Assembly (NCBI GenBank): GCA_031266095.1
Contig: JAISBR010000086.1
Location: forward strand, 1-7,067
Direction: 5' to 3'
DNA length: 7,067 nucleotides
Source of the DNA: Treponema sp.
Lineage (GTDB): Bacteria > Spirochaetota > Spirochaetia > Treponematales > Breznakiellaceae
The notes beneath the pieces are model-generated. The model saw only the letters and a list, made by a program, of their open reading frames with translations. It did no database searches and had not been told where the DNA came from. Shown piece by piece: positions 1 to 5,758 of the stretch. The translations under genes and the position numbers were made by a program. Every line of letters starts with the position of its first letter. Within the stretch, counting starts at the first letter, position 1.

Positions 1-33
1 CGGAGGCTCGTTCGATAGGAAGTTTATTATACC

Positions 34-107
34 GTCTGGTTTAATACCACATTTTGTAGGCGTTACGTTGTTTGAGCCGAGGCAAGCCTCGGGGTATTAA
101 ACCAGAC
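34..107. repeat. 15-bp perfect inverted repeat enclosing a nested hairpin
   Basis: GTCTGGTTTAATACC at 34-48 is matched exactly by its reverse complement at 93-107. Directly inside the right arm is a second perfect dyad, CCGAGGC (77-83) and GCCTCGG (86-92), separated by AA. As RNA the inner part would form a six- to seven-pair stem with a tight CAAG loop. The element lies downstream of the transporter gene that ends at 191. The nested, compact layout suggests a REP- or MITE-like intergenic element, or a large bidirectional termination or mRNA-stability structure. No poly-T run follows directly on the plus strand, so it is not a textbook terminator. Whether it recurs in the genome cannot be seen here. 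Confidence 0.75.
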
Positions 108-115
108 TTTCGAAT

Positions 116-133
116 AAAAAAACGCCTGACGGC
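116..133 (-). terminator. Weak candidate terminator after the transporter gene
   Basis: Read on the minus strand, downstream of the transporter stop, this gives GCC-GTCA-GGC followed by G and seven T. The U tract is good but the stem is only three pairs, so termination here is doubtful. The larger inverted repeat at 34-107 lies just beyond it and may do the job instead. Confidence 0.25.
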
Positions 134-190
134 TGCTAAATCCGGGGAGCGCGCTTGCCGCTTGAATCCGGCTTTCATGTTCTTCCCTCG

Positions 191-1162
191 TTATGGGTCT
201 TTACCCGGCCGTCCCAAAAGCAGCCGTCCCATGACAGCCGCTATAGTTTGCTGAAACACAATGCCCAGCAGAGTCGGCAGGACAGTGGCGCCGGGAAAAA
301 ATTCTACCGCGATGGTGGTAACCGCGCTGATGTTGCGGAGTCCGACGGTAAAGAAAAAAGTTACCTGTTTCTCAGGTTTGAGCCTTACCGCTAAGCCGAT
401 GTACTTCGACAAAACATAACCTGCGGCCGCCAGCAGGACGCAGAGTGCGGCAATGGCCCAGACTTTGGGATTATCAAGGCGTACCCTTGGCGCGACCGCC
501 GAGGTATTGGCGGCGATTACCAGGACAATACAAACCTTGGACAAGGGCGTAACACAGGGACAGACATGGGCGGGGATTTTTCCCCGACTGACTTCATTAG
601 CCGTTACGCCAATTATGGTTGGGACTACCACCATCAGGATCAGCGAGACGGCTATGCCGCTCATATTCATGGCGACTCTTGTACCCATCAGTATTGACAT
701 GGTACCGGGCACCACGATGGGCGCCAGCAGGGTATCCAGCAGAATCAGGGTGAGGCAGAGGGCGTTATCACCCCTGAACATACTTACCCAGATAACTCCC
801 GATACCGCCGTCGGTCCGGAGTAGAGCAGGATGAAACCGGCGATGGTATCCGGATCGTCTTTAAAGAACAGAGACGAAAAGAGCAGCGCCGCCAGGGGCA
901 TGAGGACATGGATTAGAACAAAGACCAGGGGTATCGGCAGGGGACTGCGCAGAGTCAGGCCGATTTCCCTCACCTTCAGTTTCAGCGCCCCTGAAAAGGT
1001 TATTATGCCGAAAAGCGCGGTAACCAACGGACGCAGATGTATGAATACACCGGGCAACAAAAAGCCCAAAACAATACCTGCGGGGGTTAAGACCGGCATC
1101 AGCCGTTCAAGATACCCATTAACGGTTTCCGCGATTTCCACAGGCTTTGGGGAAGAGATCAT
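191..1162 (-). CDS. BASS-family transporter (bile acid:Na+ symporter fold)
   Basis: A 323-residue, strongly hydrophobic protein with about nine or ten membrane segments (roughly residues 24-40, 44-60, 73-97, 106-126, 134-156, 168-188, 205-223, 232-250, 265-285 and 288-315). Length and layout fit the BASS family of secondary transporters, which use sodium to move organic anions. Two family-like stretches are visible: SGPTAVSGVIW followed by RGDNAL at 115-134, resembling the PGG-ASN region of the first repeat, and GLRNISAVTTIAVEFFP at 274-290, resembling the GxxN region of the second repeat. Substrate cannot be told; known members carry bile acids, pantoate or 2-keto acids. The ATG shares its A with the TAA stop of the upstream regulator, with no clear Shine-Dalgarno, so translation is probably coupled to that gene. 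The family call is fairly sure, the transported compound unknown. Confidence 0.82.
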   Translation of the reverse strand: MISSPKPVEIAETVNGYLERLMPVLTPAGIVLGFLLPGVFIHLRPLVTALFGIITFSGALKLKVREIGLTLRSPLPIPLVFVLIHVLMPLAALLFSSLFFKDDPDTIAGFILLYSGPTAVSGVIWVSMFRGDNALCLTLILLDTLLAPIVVPGTMSILMGTRVAMNMSGIAVSLILMVVVPTIIGVTANEVSRGKIPAHVCPCVTPLSKVCIVLVIAANTSAVAPRVRLDNPKVWAIAALCVLLAAAGYVLSKYIGLAVRLKPEKQVTFFFTVGLRNISAVTTIAVEFFPGATVLPTLLGIVFQQTIAAVMGRLLLGRPGKDP

Positions 1163-1545
1163 TAGACGCTAGCTTTTTTCTTTTGTTGTTTTACCAGTAA
1201 TTTTATTTTTCTGAGGGTCTCGTCGGAAAGCAGATGTTCCATCTTACAGGCATCTTTTTCCGCAGTTTCGGCGCTGACCCCGATGATGTCCTGCAAAAAC
1301 ACGGTAAGGGTACTATGCCGCCCGCGAATATCCGCCGCCTGGCGGACGCCTTCCTTGGTCAGACTGACCCTGCGGTAGCGCGCGTGTTCAATCAGTCCCT
1401 GTTCTTCCAGGTTTCTGAGGGCGGTCAGCACCGAAGGCTTTGAAACCCCAAGCCGGGAAGCGATATCCGTTACCCGAACCTCTCCCTCGTCGGAAAGAAA
1501 ACTCACCATTTCCAGATAATCCTCAAGGGATTGACTCATTGCCAT
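1162..1545 (-). CDS. DtxR/MntR-type metal-dependent transcriptional repressor
   Basis: A 127-residue protein with an N-terminal winged helix-turn-helix (VTDIASRLGVSKPSVLTALRNL, about 25-46, then wing RRVSLTKEG at 58-66) and a helical dimerisation/metal domain (about 70-125). It has the short MntR architecture and lacks the C-terminal SH3-like domain of DtxR. Aligned by eye to Bacillus MntR, the metal ligands are D9, E12, H77, C100, E103 and H104. Thus the first aspartate is MntR-like, while cysteine replaces the MntR glutamate at position 99, as in DtxR/IdeR (DACxxEH). Such proteins bind DNA when loaded with Mn or Fe. It is the first gene of a two-gene operon with the BASS transporter, the probable target. 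A MarR-type regulator is the main alternative, but the EDYLE and EH ligands argue against it. A well-placed promoter implies an almost leaderless mRNA; M3 is an alternative start. Confidence 0.85.
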   Translation of the reverse strand: MAMSQSLEDYLEMVSFLSDEGEVRVTDIASRLGVSKPSVLTALRNLEEQGLIEHARYRRVSLTKEGVRQAADIRGRHSTLTVFLQDIIGVSAETAEKDACKMEHLLSDETLRKIKLLVKQQKKKASV

Positions 1546-1551
1546 ATATTC

Positions 1552-1580
1552 AGAATAAAGGTATTTTCCCCATCTGTCAA
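1552..1580 (-). promoter_or_regulatory. Sigma70-like promoter of the metal-dependent regulator
   Basis: On the minus strand TTGACA (1575-1580) is followed by a 17-base spacer and TATTCT (1552-1557). The predicted transcription start falls at about 1545-1546, on or next to the ATG, leaving no room for a ribosome binding site. The spacer and -10 contain an imperfect dyad, GAAAATACCTTTATTC (five of eight pairs), which is a possible operator for the regulator itself. Confidence 0.6.
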
Positions 1581-1603
1581 CTTAACTATTTACGAATTAC
1601 ATT

Positions 1604-1638
1604 CTCAATAGAAGACTTGAGACCTCAATGTAGTTGAG
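1604..1638. repeat. Alternating CTCAA/TTGAG array forming tandem small hairpins
   Basis: CTCAA occurs at 1604-1608 and 1624-1628, and its complement TTGAG at 1617-1621 and 1634-1638. Transcribed from the minus strand, the end of the helicase gene and its 3' flank could form two consecutive five-pair stems: CTCAACTACATTGAG and CTCAAGTCTTCTATTGAG. The first spans the helicase stop codon. The nine-base direct repeat TTGAGACCT (1617-1625 and 1634-1642) underlies part of the pattern. It may weakly stop or protect the helicase transcript; there is no U tract. Confidence 0.5.
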
Positions 1639-3721
1639 ACCTGATCCGAGCGAAAAAATCCTCCGCCAGAACCTCGTCATCTACCGTTGTTTCAGGCTCA
1701 TGGTACTCAATGAGGTGTTTGGGAATTTCTTCAAGGAAGGGGGAGGGAGCGCATTCCACGGCGTTTTGGAGCCTGCGGCGCTTTTGGCAGCTGGTAATGT
1801 AGAGCTTTTCCCTGGCTCTGGTAATGGCCACATAAAAAAGCCGCCGCTCCTCTTCAATGCTGCCGGCTTCTTCGCTGTTTTCGGCGTCACCAATACTTCG
1901 CTCGTGAGGGATAAGGCCCCGTTCCGCGCCGGCGATAAAAACTACCGGAAACTCAAGTCCCTTGGAAGCGTGGATGGTCATGAGGTTGACCTTGTCCTCC
2001 GCGTCACCCTCGCCGTCGTCCCTTGTGATAAGGCTGATCCGGTTAAGCCAGGGGTAGAGGCCGGAGTCAAGGTTGTCCGGATCCCGCTCCCAGTTTTCGA
2101 TCATTCTGATAAAATACTCAATATTGCCGAATTTCCAGCGGGCTTTTTTTTCTTCTTTAGCATACTCCATCACCAAATAGCCCCAGTAGTCTATACTGTT
2201 GATAAGGTCCCGTACTTTTTGGGAGAGCGTCCAGCGCTGACCCGGCGGGGATTTTCGCTCAAGTATTTCGGCCCGGTATGTTTCGATGAGGTTCATAAAT
2301 TCCTCCAGATCGGTCAGCGCTTTTTTGTCCTGAAAAAGCCCCTGCTGGCCGCCGGATCGGGCATAGTTCAAACGGGAGATGGCGTCCCAAATCGTGGAGT
2401 GGTTTTTCCGGGCCAGATCGCTTAACGCGACGATTGTGGTTTTGCCGATATACCGCCGGGGAGTATTGATGATCCGCAGCAGACTCACATCGTCATCCGT
2501 ATTCGCGATTAGCCTGAGGTAGGAAATAATGTCTTTGATCTCCTTACGCTGGAAGAAGCTGGTTCCCCCGGAGATCTTGTAGGGGATGTTTTCCGAGAGG
2601 AAGGTCTCCTCGACGTTCCGCGCCAGGGAATTGGTCCTGGTTAAAACGCCGAAATCGCGGTACTTGAGCCTTTCCATAATCATCAAGCGGCGGATCTGAG
2701 AGGCGATAAAATCAGCCTCATCGCTTTCGTTTTCAGGGTAGAACAGCTCAACAGGTTTCCCGCCCTTATTGCTGGACCATAGTGTCTTGTCTTTACGGTT
2801 AGTATTATGCGAAATTAAGCCGTTAGCCGCTTCAAGGATGGTAGTGGTTGAACGATAATTCCGTTCCAGTTTAATCTCCGCCGTACCGGGAAAATCCTTT
2901 TCAAACATGAGGAGGTTTTCATAATTAGCGCCCCGCCATGAGTAGATAGACTGATCGTCGTCACCAACCACGCATACATTGGCCGCTTTAGCTTTGAGGC
3001 CAACTCCGGCCAGAAGCCGTAGCAGCCTGTATTGGATAAGGCTCGTATCCTGAAACTCGTCTACCATGATATAACGGTAACGCTGACGGTATTTTTCCAG
3101 AATCTCCGGATACTGTTCAAACAGTTCCAGGGGAACGGTAAGGAGGCCGTCAAAATCAACGGCGTTGTACACCTTGAGGCCGTGCTCGTATTCCTCGTAC
3201 ACCGGCTTTAAGTCGCCGCTTACGGCGGGCTTTACATTTTTTTTGCCGCCGTCATTCCAGTCGGCAAGTCCGGTCTTGATATTGGAAAAAAGCTGGCCCA
3301 GGGCATAGAGATCAACCTTGTGAGAGGCCATCTGGCATTCCCTGAGGCTTTCTTTGATAAGGGCCATCCGGTCGGTTTCATCGTAAACAGAAAAATTTTT
3401 GCGATACCCCAGCAGTTCCGCCTCGTCCCTGATGATTTGAAGGCCAAAGGCATGAAAGGTGCTCACCGTGAGGCTTTGCAGTTTCTTTCCGGTAAGTTCC
3501 TTAACCCTGGTTTCCATTTCCTTCGCGGCCTTGTTGGTAAAGGTGAGGGCTAGAATCGCGTGCTGAGGGATTCCCTTTTCCAGCATGTAGGCAATCCGGT
3601 AGGTGATGACCCTGGTCTTGCCCGAACCCGCGCCGGCTATAATTAAGACCGGTCCCTCGATAGAGGTCACCGCCTCAAGCTGAGGTCCGTTGAGTTCCGA
3701 TTTAATGTTGAGCTTTGACAA
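1625..3721 (-). CDS. rep: Rep/PcrA-type superfamily 1A DNA helicase
   Basis: A 698-residue ATP-dependent 3'-5' helicase with the full motif set: Q-motif region near 10-17, motif I GAGSGKT (30-36), Ia LTFTNKAAKEM (59-69), II VDEFQDTS (220-227), III VVGDDDQSIYSWRGA (251-265), IV LERNYRST (285-292), V TIHASKGLEF (582-591) and VI EERRLFYVAITRARE (624-638). YKISGGTSFF (381-390), GDDDQSIYSWRGA and the length (E. coli Rep is 673) favour Rep over UvrD or PcrA, and no PcrA-like C-terminal Tudor extension is seen; paralogue assignment by eye is less sure than the family. Such enzymes clear proteins from DNA, restart forks and help repair. The start is TTG, two bases past the rdgB stop, with GGAG five bases upstream, so it is cotranscribed and probably translationally coupled with rdgB. 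All ATPase motifs are intact. Confidence 0.97.
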   Translation of the reverse strand: MSKLNIKSELNGPQLEAVTSIEGPVLIIAGAGSGKTRVITYRIAYMLEKGIPQHAILALTFTNKAAKEMETRVKELTGKKLQSLTVSTFHAFGLQIIRDEAELLGYRKNFSVYDETDRMALIKESLRECQMASHKVDLYALGQLFSNIKTGLADWNDGGKKNVKPAVSGDLKPVYEEYEHGLKVYNAVDFDGLLTVPLELFEQYPEILEKYRQRYRYIMVDEFQDTSLIQYRLLRLLAGVGLKAKAANVCVVGDDDQSIYSWRGANYENLLMFEKDFPGTAEIKLERNYRSTTTILEAANGLISHNTNRKDKTLWSSNKGGKPVELFYPENESDEADFIASQIRRLMIMERLKYRDFGVLTRTNSLARNVEETFLSENIPYKISGGTSFFQRKEIKDIISYLRLIANTDDDVSLLRIINTPRRYIGKTTIVALSDLARKNHSTIWDAISRLNYARSGGQQGLFQDKKALTDLEEFMNLIETYRAEILERKSPPGQRWTLSQKVRDLINSIDYWGYLVMEYAKEEKKARWKFGNIEYFIRMIENWERDPDNLDSGLYPWLNRISLITRDDGEGDAEDKVNLMTIHASKGLEFPVVFIAGAERGLIPHERSIGDAENSEEAGSIEEERRLFYVAITRAREKLYITSCQKRRRLQNAVECAPSPFLEEIPKHLIEYHEPETTVDDEVLAEDFFARIRSQLH

Positions 3722-3723
3722 GA

Positions 3724-4419
3724 TTACTCCAATGCGCGTAACATATCCGCGACAGCCTTTCCCGCTTTACCCCGGTGACTGACGCGGTTTTTTTCCGCTT
3801 CCGAAAGTTCCGCCATGGTCCGGCCCAGTTCGGGAATAAAGAAAATCGGATCATAGCCGAAACCGCCGGTTCCCCTGGCATATGCGGGGCCTTTGACGAT
3901 TTCCCCTTCCAGGGTTTCCTGCGCCAGGTAGAAACGTTCCGGGCTGAACAGTAAGACTATGGCGCATACGAATCGAGCGCCGCGCCTGGGCTTATCTTCC
4001 AGTTCCTCAAGCAGCAGGGCGTTGCGCTCCGGCGATTCGAGTTTTTTTCCGTTTAGGGCTTCACGGGACCGCCCCGTACTCCTTCCGGTATAGCGGGCTG
4101 AATTAATCCCCGGCCTGCCGCCCAGAGCGTCCACGCAGAGTCCGGAATCATCGGCAATCACCGGCGCTCCGGGGCTGTAAAGCGCGGGACGGCGCTCCGC
4201 CAATAGCCGGTACAGTTCCCGCGCCTTGATCAGGGCATTTTCGTGAAAACTGTTCCCGGTTTCTTCGGGATCAAAAGATAAGCCCGCGTCAACGGGGATT
4301 TTTATTTCACGGATTGACACCGCGCCTGAACACGGAACTTCCGCCTTGTTTTCGCTGTTAAGGATAGCGCTAAGCTCCGCTTTTTTATGGACATTACCGG
4401 AGGCAAACCAGATGATCAT
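3724..4419 (-). CDS. rdgB: RdgB/HAM1 XTP/dITP pyrophosphatase
   Basis: A 231-residue cytoplasmic enzyme that hydrolyses dITP, ITP and XTP to monophosphate and pyrophosphate, keeping deaminated purines out of DNA and RNA. Family motifs are in order: SGNVHKKAEL (7-16), TGNSFHENALIKA (54-66), IADDSGLCVDALGGRPGINSARYTG (88-112) with D91 in the place of the catalytic base of E. coli RdgB, GTGGFGYDPIFF (183-194) and AELSEAEKNRVSHRGKA (203-219). It is about 30 residues longer than E. coli RdgB (197). The extra length sits around 30-42 and in a loop RRPALYSPGAP (76-86) before the catalytic segment. The ATG at 4417-4419 has purine-rich GGACGGA upstream. It leads straight into the helicase gene, an operon of two genome-maintenance functions. 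Confidence 0.97.
   Translation of the reverse strand: MIIWFASGNVHKKAELSAILNSENKAEVPCSGAVSIREIKIPVDAGLSFDPEETGNSFHENALIKARELYRLLAERRPALYSPGAPVIADDSGLCVDALGGRPGINSARYTGRSTGRSREALNGKKLESPERNALLLEELEDKPRRGARFVCAIVLLFSPERFYLAQETLEGEIVKGPAYARGTGGFGYDPIFFIPELGRTMAELSEAEKNRVSHRGKAGKAVADMLRALE
3727..3730 (-). promoter_or_regulatory. Ribosome binding site fixing the TTG start of the helicase
   Basis: GGAG lies within the last codons of rdgB and ends five bases before TTG at 3719-3721. No ATG near the expected N terminus is available, and the first conserved helicase residues (GPQLEAV) begin at residue 12 of this reading. The TTG start is therefore well supported. Confidence 0.75.
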
Positions 4420-4453
4420 ATTAAATCCGTCCTTTCAATTTCTGTCATGAAAT

Positions 4454-4459
4454 AGTATA
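4454..4459 (-). promoter_or_regulatory. Candidate -10 element upstream of rdgB
   Basis: TATACT on the minus strand lies 34 bases before the rdgB ATG, which would give a leader of about 28 bases containing the ribosome binding site. No good -35 hexamer is found at 16-18 bases, so it is a weak or activator-dependent promoter, or a chance match. Confidence 0.35.
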
Positions 4460-4510
4460 GCTTAGCCTAAAAACCAAGAATATGTCTGGCGTCGGTGTCC
4501 CGTCTTAAAC

Positions 4511-4535
4511 AATCACGATGTAACACAGCGTGACT
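4511..4535 (-). terminator. Weak hairpin just after the small membrane protein gene
   Basis: Minus-strand AGTCACG and CGTGATT pair (one G-U) around an 11-base loop, directly after the stop codon at 4536-4538, followed by GTTTAAG. The stem is modest and the U tract poor, so partial read-through into rdgB is likely. An overlapping alternative stem, ATGTAA with TTACAT, spans the stop codon. Confidence 0.3.
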
Positions 4536-4772
4536 TTACATTTCTTCCAGCCCCAGTTCGTCATTGGTATCAGCGCCGGATGAGGTTACTTCCTCAGGTC
4601 CAGCGGCCGCTTTCTTCCTGGCTTTGGTTTTCGAGACCGACCGGGGCCGGTGGTAGATACGGGCCACATAGGAGACAAAGAACATATAAAGAATTATGGC
4701 GATGGTTACGGCGATAACCTGCCAGGATTTGATTACCTGTAGTAGCAAATACATCAATTCTTTTGAAAACAT
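4536..4772 (-). CDS. Small one-helix membrane protein of unknown function
   Basis: A 78-residue protein I do not recognise. Residues about 15-38 (SWQVIAVTIAIILYMFFVSYVA) form one strong membrane segment. The basic stretch HRPRSVSKTKARKK (41-54) follows and the tail is acidic (EE, DTNDELGLEE, 60-77). By the positive-inside rule the tail should be cytoplasmic; no signal peptidase or lipobox site is seen. It lies 116 bases upstream of rdgB on the same strand, possibly at the head of the same transcription unit. The start has no clear Shine-Dalgarno, but a good promoter ends only nine bases before the ATG. An internal ATG at residue 7 (4752-4754) is an alternative start that still keeps the membrane helix. 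Residue composition looks like a true protein, not a shadow frame. Confidence 0.62.
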   Translation of the reverse strand: MFSKELMYLLLQVIKSWQVIAVTIAIILYMFFVSYVARIYHRPRSVSKTKARKKAAAGPEEVTSSGADTNDELGLEEM

Positions 4773-4781
4773 GCTAGTTTA

Positions 4782-4810
4782 ATTATCGGCTTACGGAGAT
4801 AAATTATCAA
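4782..4810 (-). promoter_or_regulatory. Sigma70-like promoter of the small membrane protein gene
   Basis: On the minus strand TTGATA (4805-4810), a 17-base spacer, then GATAAT (4782-4787): each hexamer matches consensus at five of six positions. The predicted transcription start is about 4775, only some three bases before the annotated ATG at 4772. This implies a near-leaderless mRNA, or that translation starts at residue 7. Confidence 0.55.
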
Positions 4811-5244
4811 CACAGCATCGAACGCCGGACCGGGATGAGCCGGTCTGTAAACCGAATCGCAAAATGGGCCGGACAGCGCGACGGGTATACCTTCGGTCTC
4901 ATCCGGTCTACCTTTGCCGAAGAAGATACACCTCCCGGCTCAAAAAAATTCGGCACCAAGCGACTTTTCTTCCAATACACCTTATATCTGATCAGATACG
5001 CCGTATTTAATCTTTACGCCTTTTGCTTACTCCTCTATCCAGTCAGGCAGTGCGCATAAATAACATGACATATTTAATGATGAGGAGAAATAGAATAATT
5101 CCACTCGCCATGGAATGATGCTGAAAAAGGGAGAGTACCACTATGGCCGGGATCCGGTTAACCATGAGGGACCAGCCTTACTTTTTAGACAGCCCCCTTT
5201 GTTTTCTTTTGGCGGTCTTTATCAGTGCAATCTGGCACCGTGCG
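4811..5244. other. Gene-poor intergenic stretch with a structured GC-rich block
   Basis: Together with the promoter at 4782-4810 this is a gap of about 470 bases with no gene I can defend. The left part (about 4811-4980) is GC-rich and contains GACCGG (4828-4833) paired with CCGGTC (4840-4845), extendable to eight pairs with one G-T, and CTTCGG (4891-4896) paired with CCGAAG (4917-4922). Both strands are open there (74 codons on plus from 4835), but neither frame has a ribosome binding site or a recognisable motif. The right part (about 4980-5244) is AT-rich and carries an insertion-sequence-like end at 5176-5197. It may be repeat or decayed mobile DNA, or an RNA gene that I cannot identify. 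Confidence 0.5.
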
Positions 5245-5568
5245 TTACAATTCTTTGTCTAAATCCTTGAGTTTTTCGTCTATAACTTGTCCTAAAAGGC
5301 CCTTGATATCTTCCAATACTGCCTTTCGGTAGATTTTCATGGTTGCGGGGAGGTCAATTTCCTTTGAAAAGAGGGAAATGGTATCAATTCCCAGGGCGGC
5401 GGCTATTCGTTCCAGCATTTCCGGTGAGGGAAACTTGTTTTTGGTCTCGATCATGCCTATATAGTGGGTGCTGGTGTCTACTTTTTCAGCAAGTTTTGCC
5501 TGTGATAGCCCCAGGGCATTGCGATACGCCTTCATATTTTTTGCCAATAAGTCTCTTAGGTTTGTCAT
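5245..5568 (-). CDS. XRE-family helix-turn-helix regulator
   Basis: A 107-residue DNA-binding protein. Residues about 8-63 form a Cro/CI-type five-helix domain: KNMKAYRNALGLSQAKLAEK, then the recognition region STHYIGMIETKNKFPSPEML and ERIAAALGIDTISLF. The LSQxxLA and IxxIExxxxxPSPxxLxxIAxAL spacing is typical of the family. Residues 70-107 (including YRKAVLEDIKGLLGQVIDEKLKDLDKEL) are predicted helical and charged, likely for dimerisation; there is no ligand or peptidase domain. It lies divergent to the lipoprotein gene starting at 5759, with 190 bases between, so that gene or its own promoter could be the target. The ATG has only GGGG close upstream, a poor ribosome binding site, but the first residues already belong to helix 1. 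Such regulators also occur in prophages and toxin-antitoxin loci; no partner is seen here. Confidence 0.88.
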   Translation of the reverse strand: MTNLRDLLAKNMKAYRNALGLSQAKLAEKVDTSTHYIGMIETKNKFPSPEMLERIAAALGIDTISLFSKEIDLPATMKIYRKAVLEDIKGLLGQVIDEKLKDLDKEL

Positions 5569-5615
5569 ACCCCGCTTTATGCGCTCTTATTTTTAAGGTA
5601 GTGCCGATGGAGGTA

Positions 5616-5645
5616 TTGACCAACTTCCAGTTAGTATTTTATTAT
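5616..5645 (+). promoter_or_regulatory. Sigma70-like promoter for the first lipoprotein gene
   Basis: TTGACC (5616-5621), an 18-base spacer and TATTAT (5640-5645) would start transcription near 5652 and give a leader of about 107 bases. A second, -10-only candidate GATAAT (5666-5671) lies further down. The small dyad GACC-TAT-GGTC at 5674-5684 could be an operator for the divergent XRE regulator, though it is short. Confidence 0.5.
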
Positions 5646-5745
5646 TACTCCTATTAGGCAGTTATGATAATTTGACCTATGGTCCGTTCTTGTGGACGGG
5701 GATTTTAAGGGGCAAAGGCCTCAATGCGTATAAAGATTCATGTAT

Positions 5746-5750
5746 GGAGG
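5746..5750 (+). promoter_or_regulatory. Ribosome binding site deciding the lipoprotein start
   Basis: GGAGG lies eight bases before ATG at 5759-5761. It selects this start over the ATG at 5672, which would put 29 extra residues ahead of the signal peptide. Confidence 0.88.
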
Positions 5751-5758
5751 AATCGAAA

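Noticed and set aside
72..254. A 60-codon plus-strand frame starting within the left inverted repeat
   Set aside because: It runs through the inner hairpin and into the antisense of the transporter gene; no recognisable motif or ribosome binding site.
1634..2425. A 263-codon open frame on the plus strand inside the helicase gene
   Set aside because: It is antisense to a helicase with every motif intact; the composition is that of a complementary shadow frame and no ribosome binding site was identified.
4835..5059. A 74-codon plus-strand frame in the gap, with a hydrophobic C-terminal half
   Set aside because: The start lies inside a GC-rich hairpin without a ribosome binding site, and the opposite strand is also open. 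I kept the region as a possible repeat, not as a gene.
5143..5262. A 39-codon frame with a ribosome-binding-site-like GGGAG upstream and a hydrophobic middle
   Set aside because: It crosses the insertion-sequence-like end and overlaps the antisense of the XRE gene; too short and unsupported to call.
5672..5758. N-terminal extension of the first lipoprotein from an upstream ATG
   Set aside because: It would bury the signal peptide behind 29 residues, and a strong GGAGG sits before the ATG at 5759.
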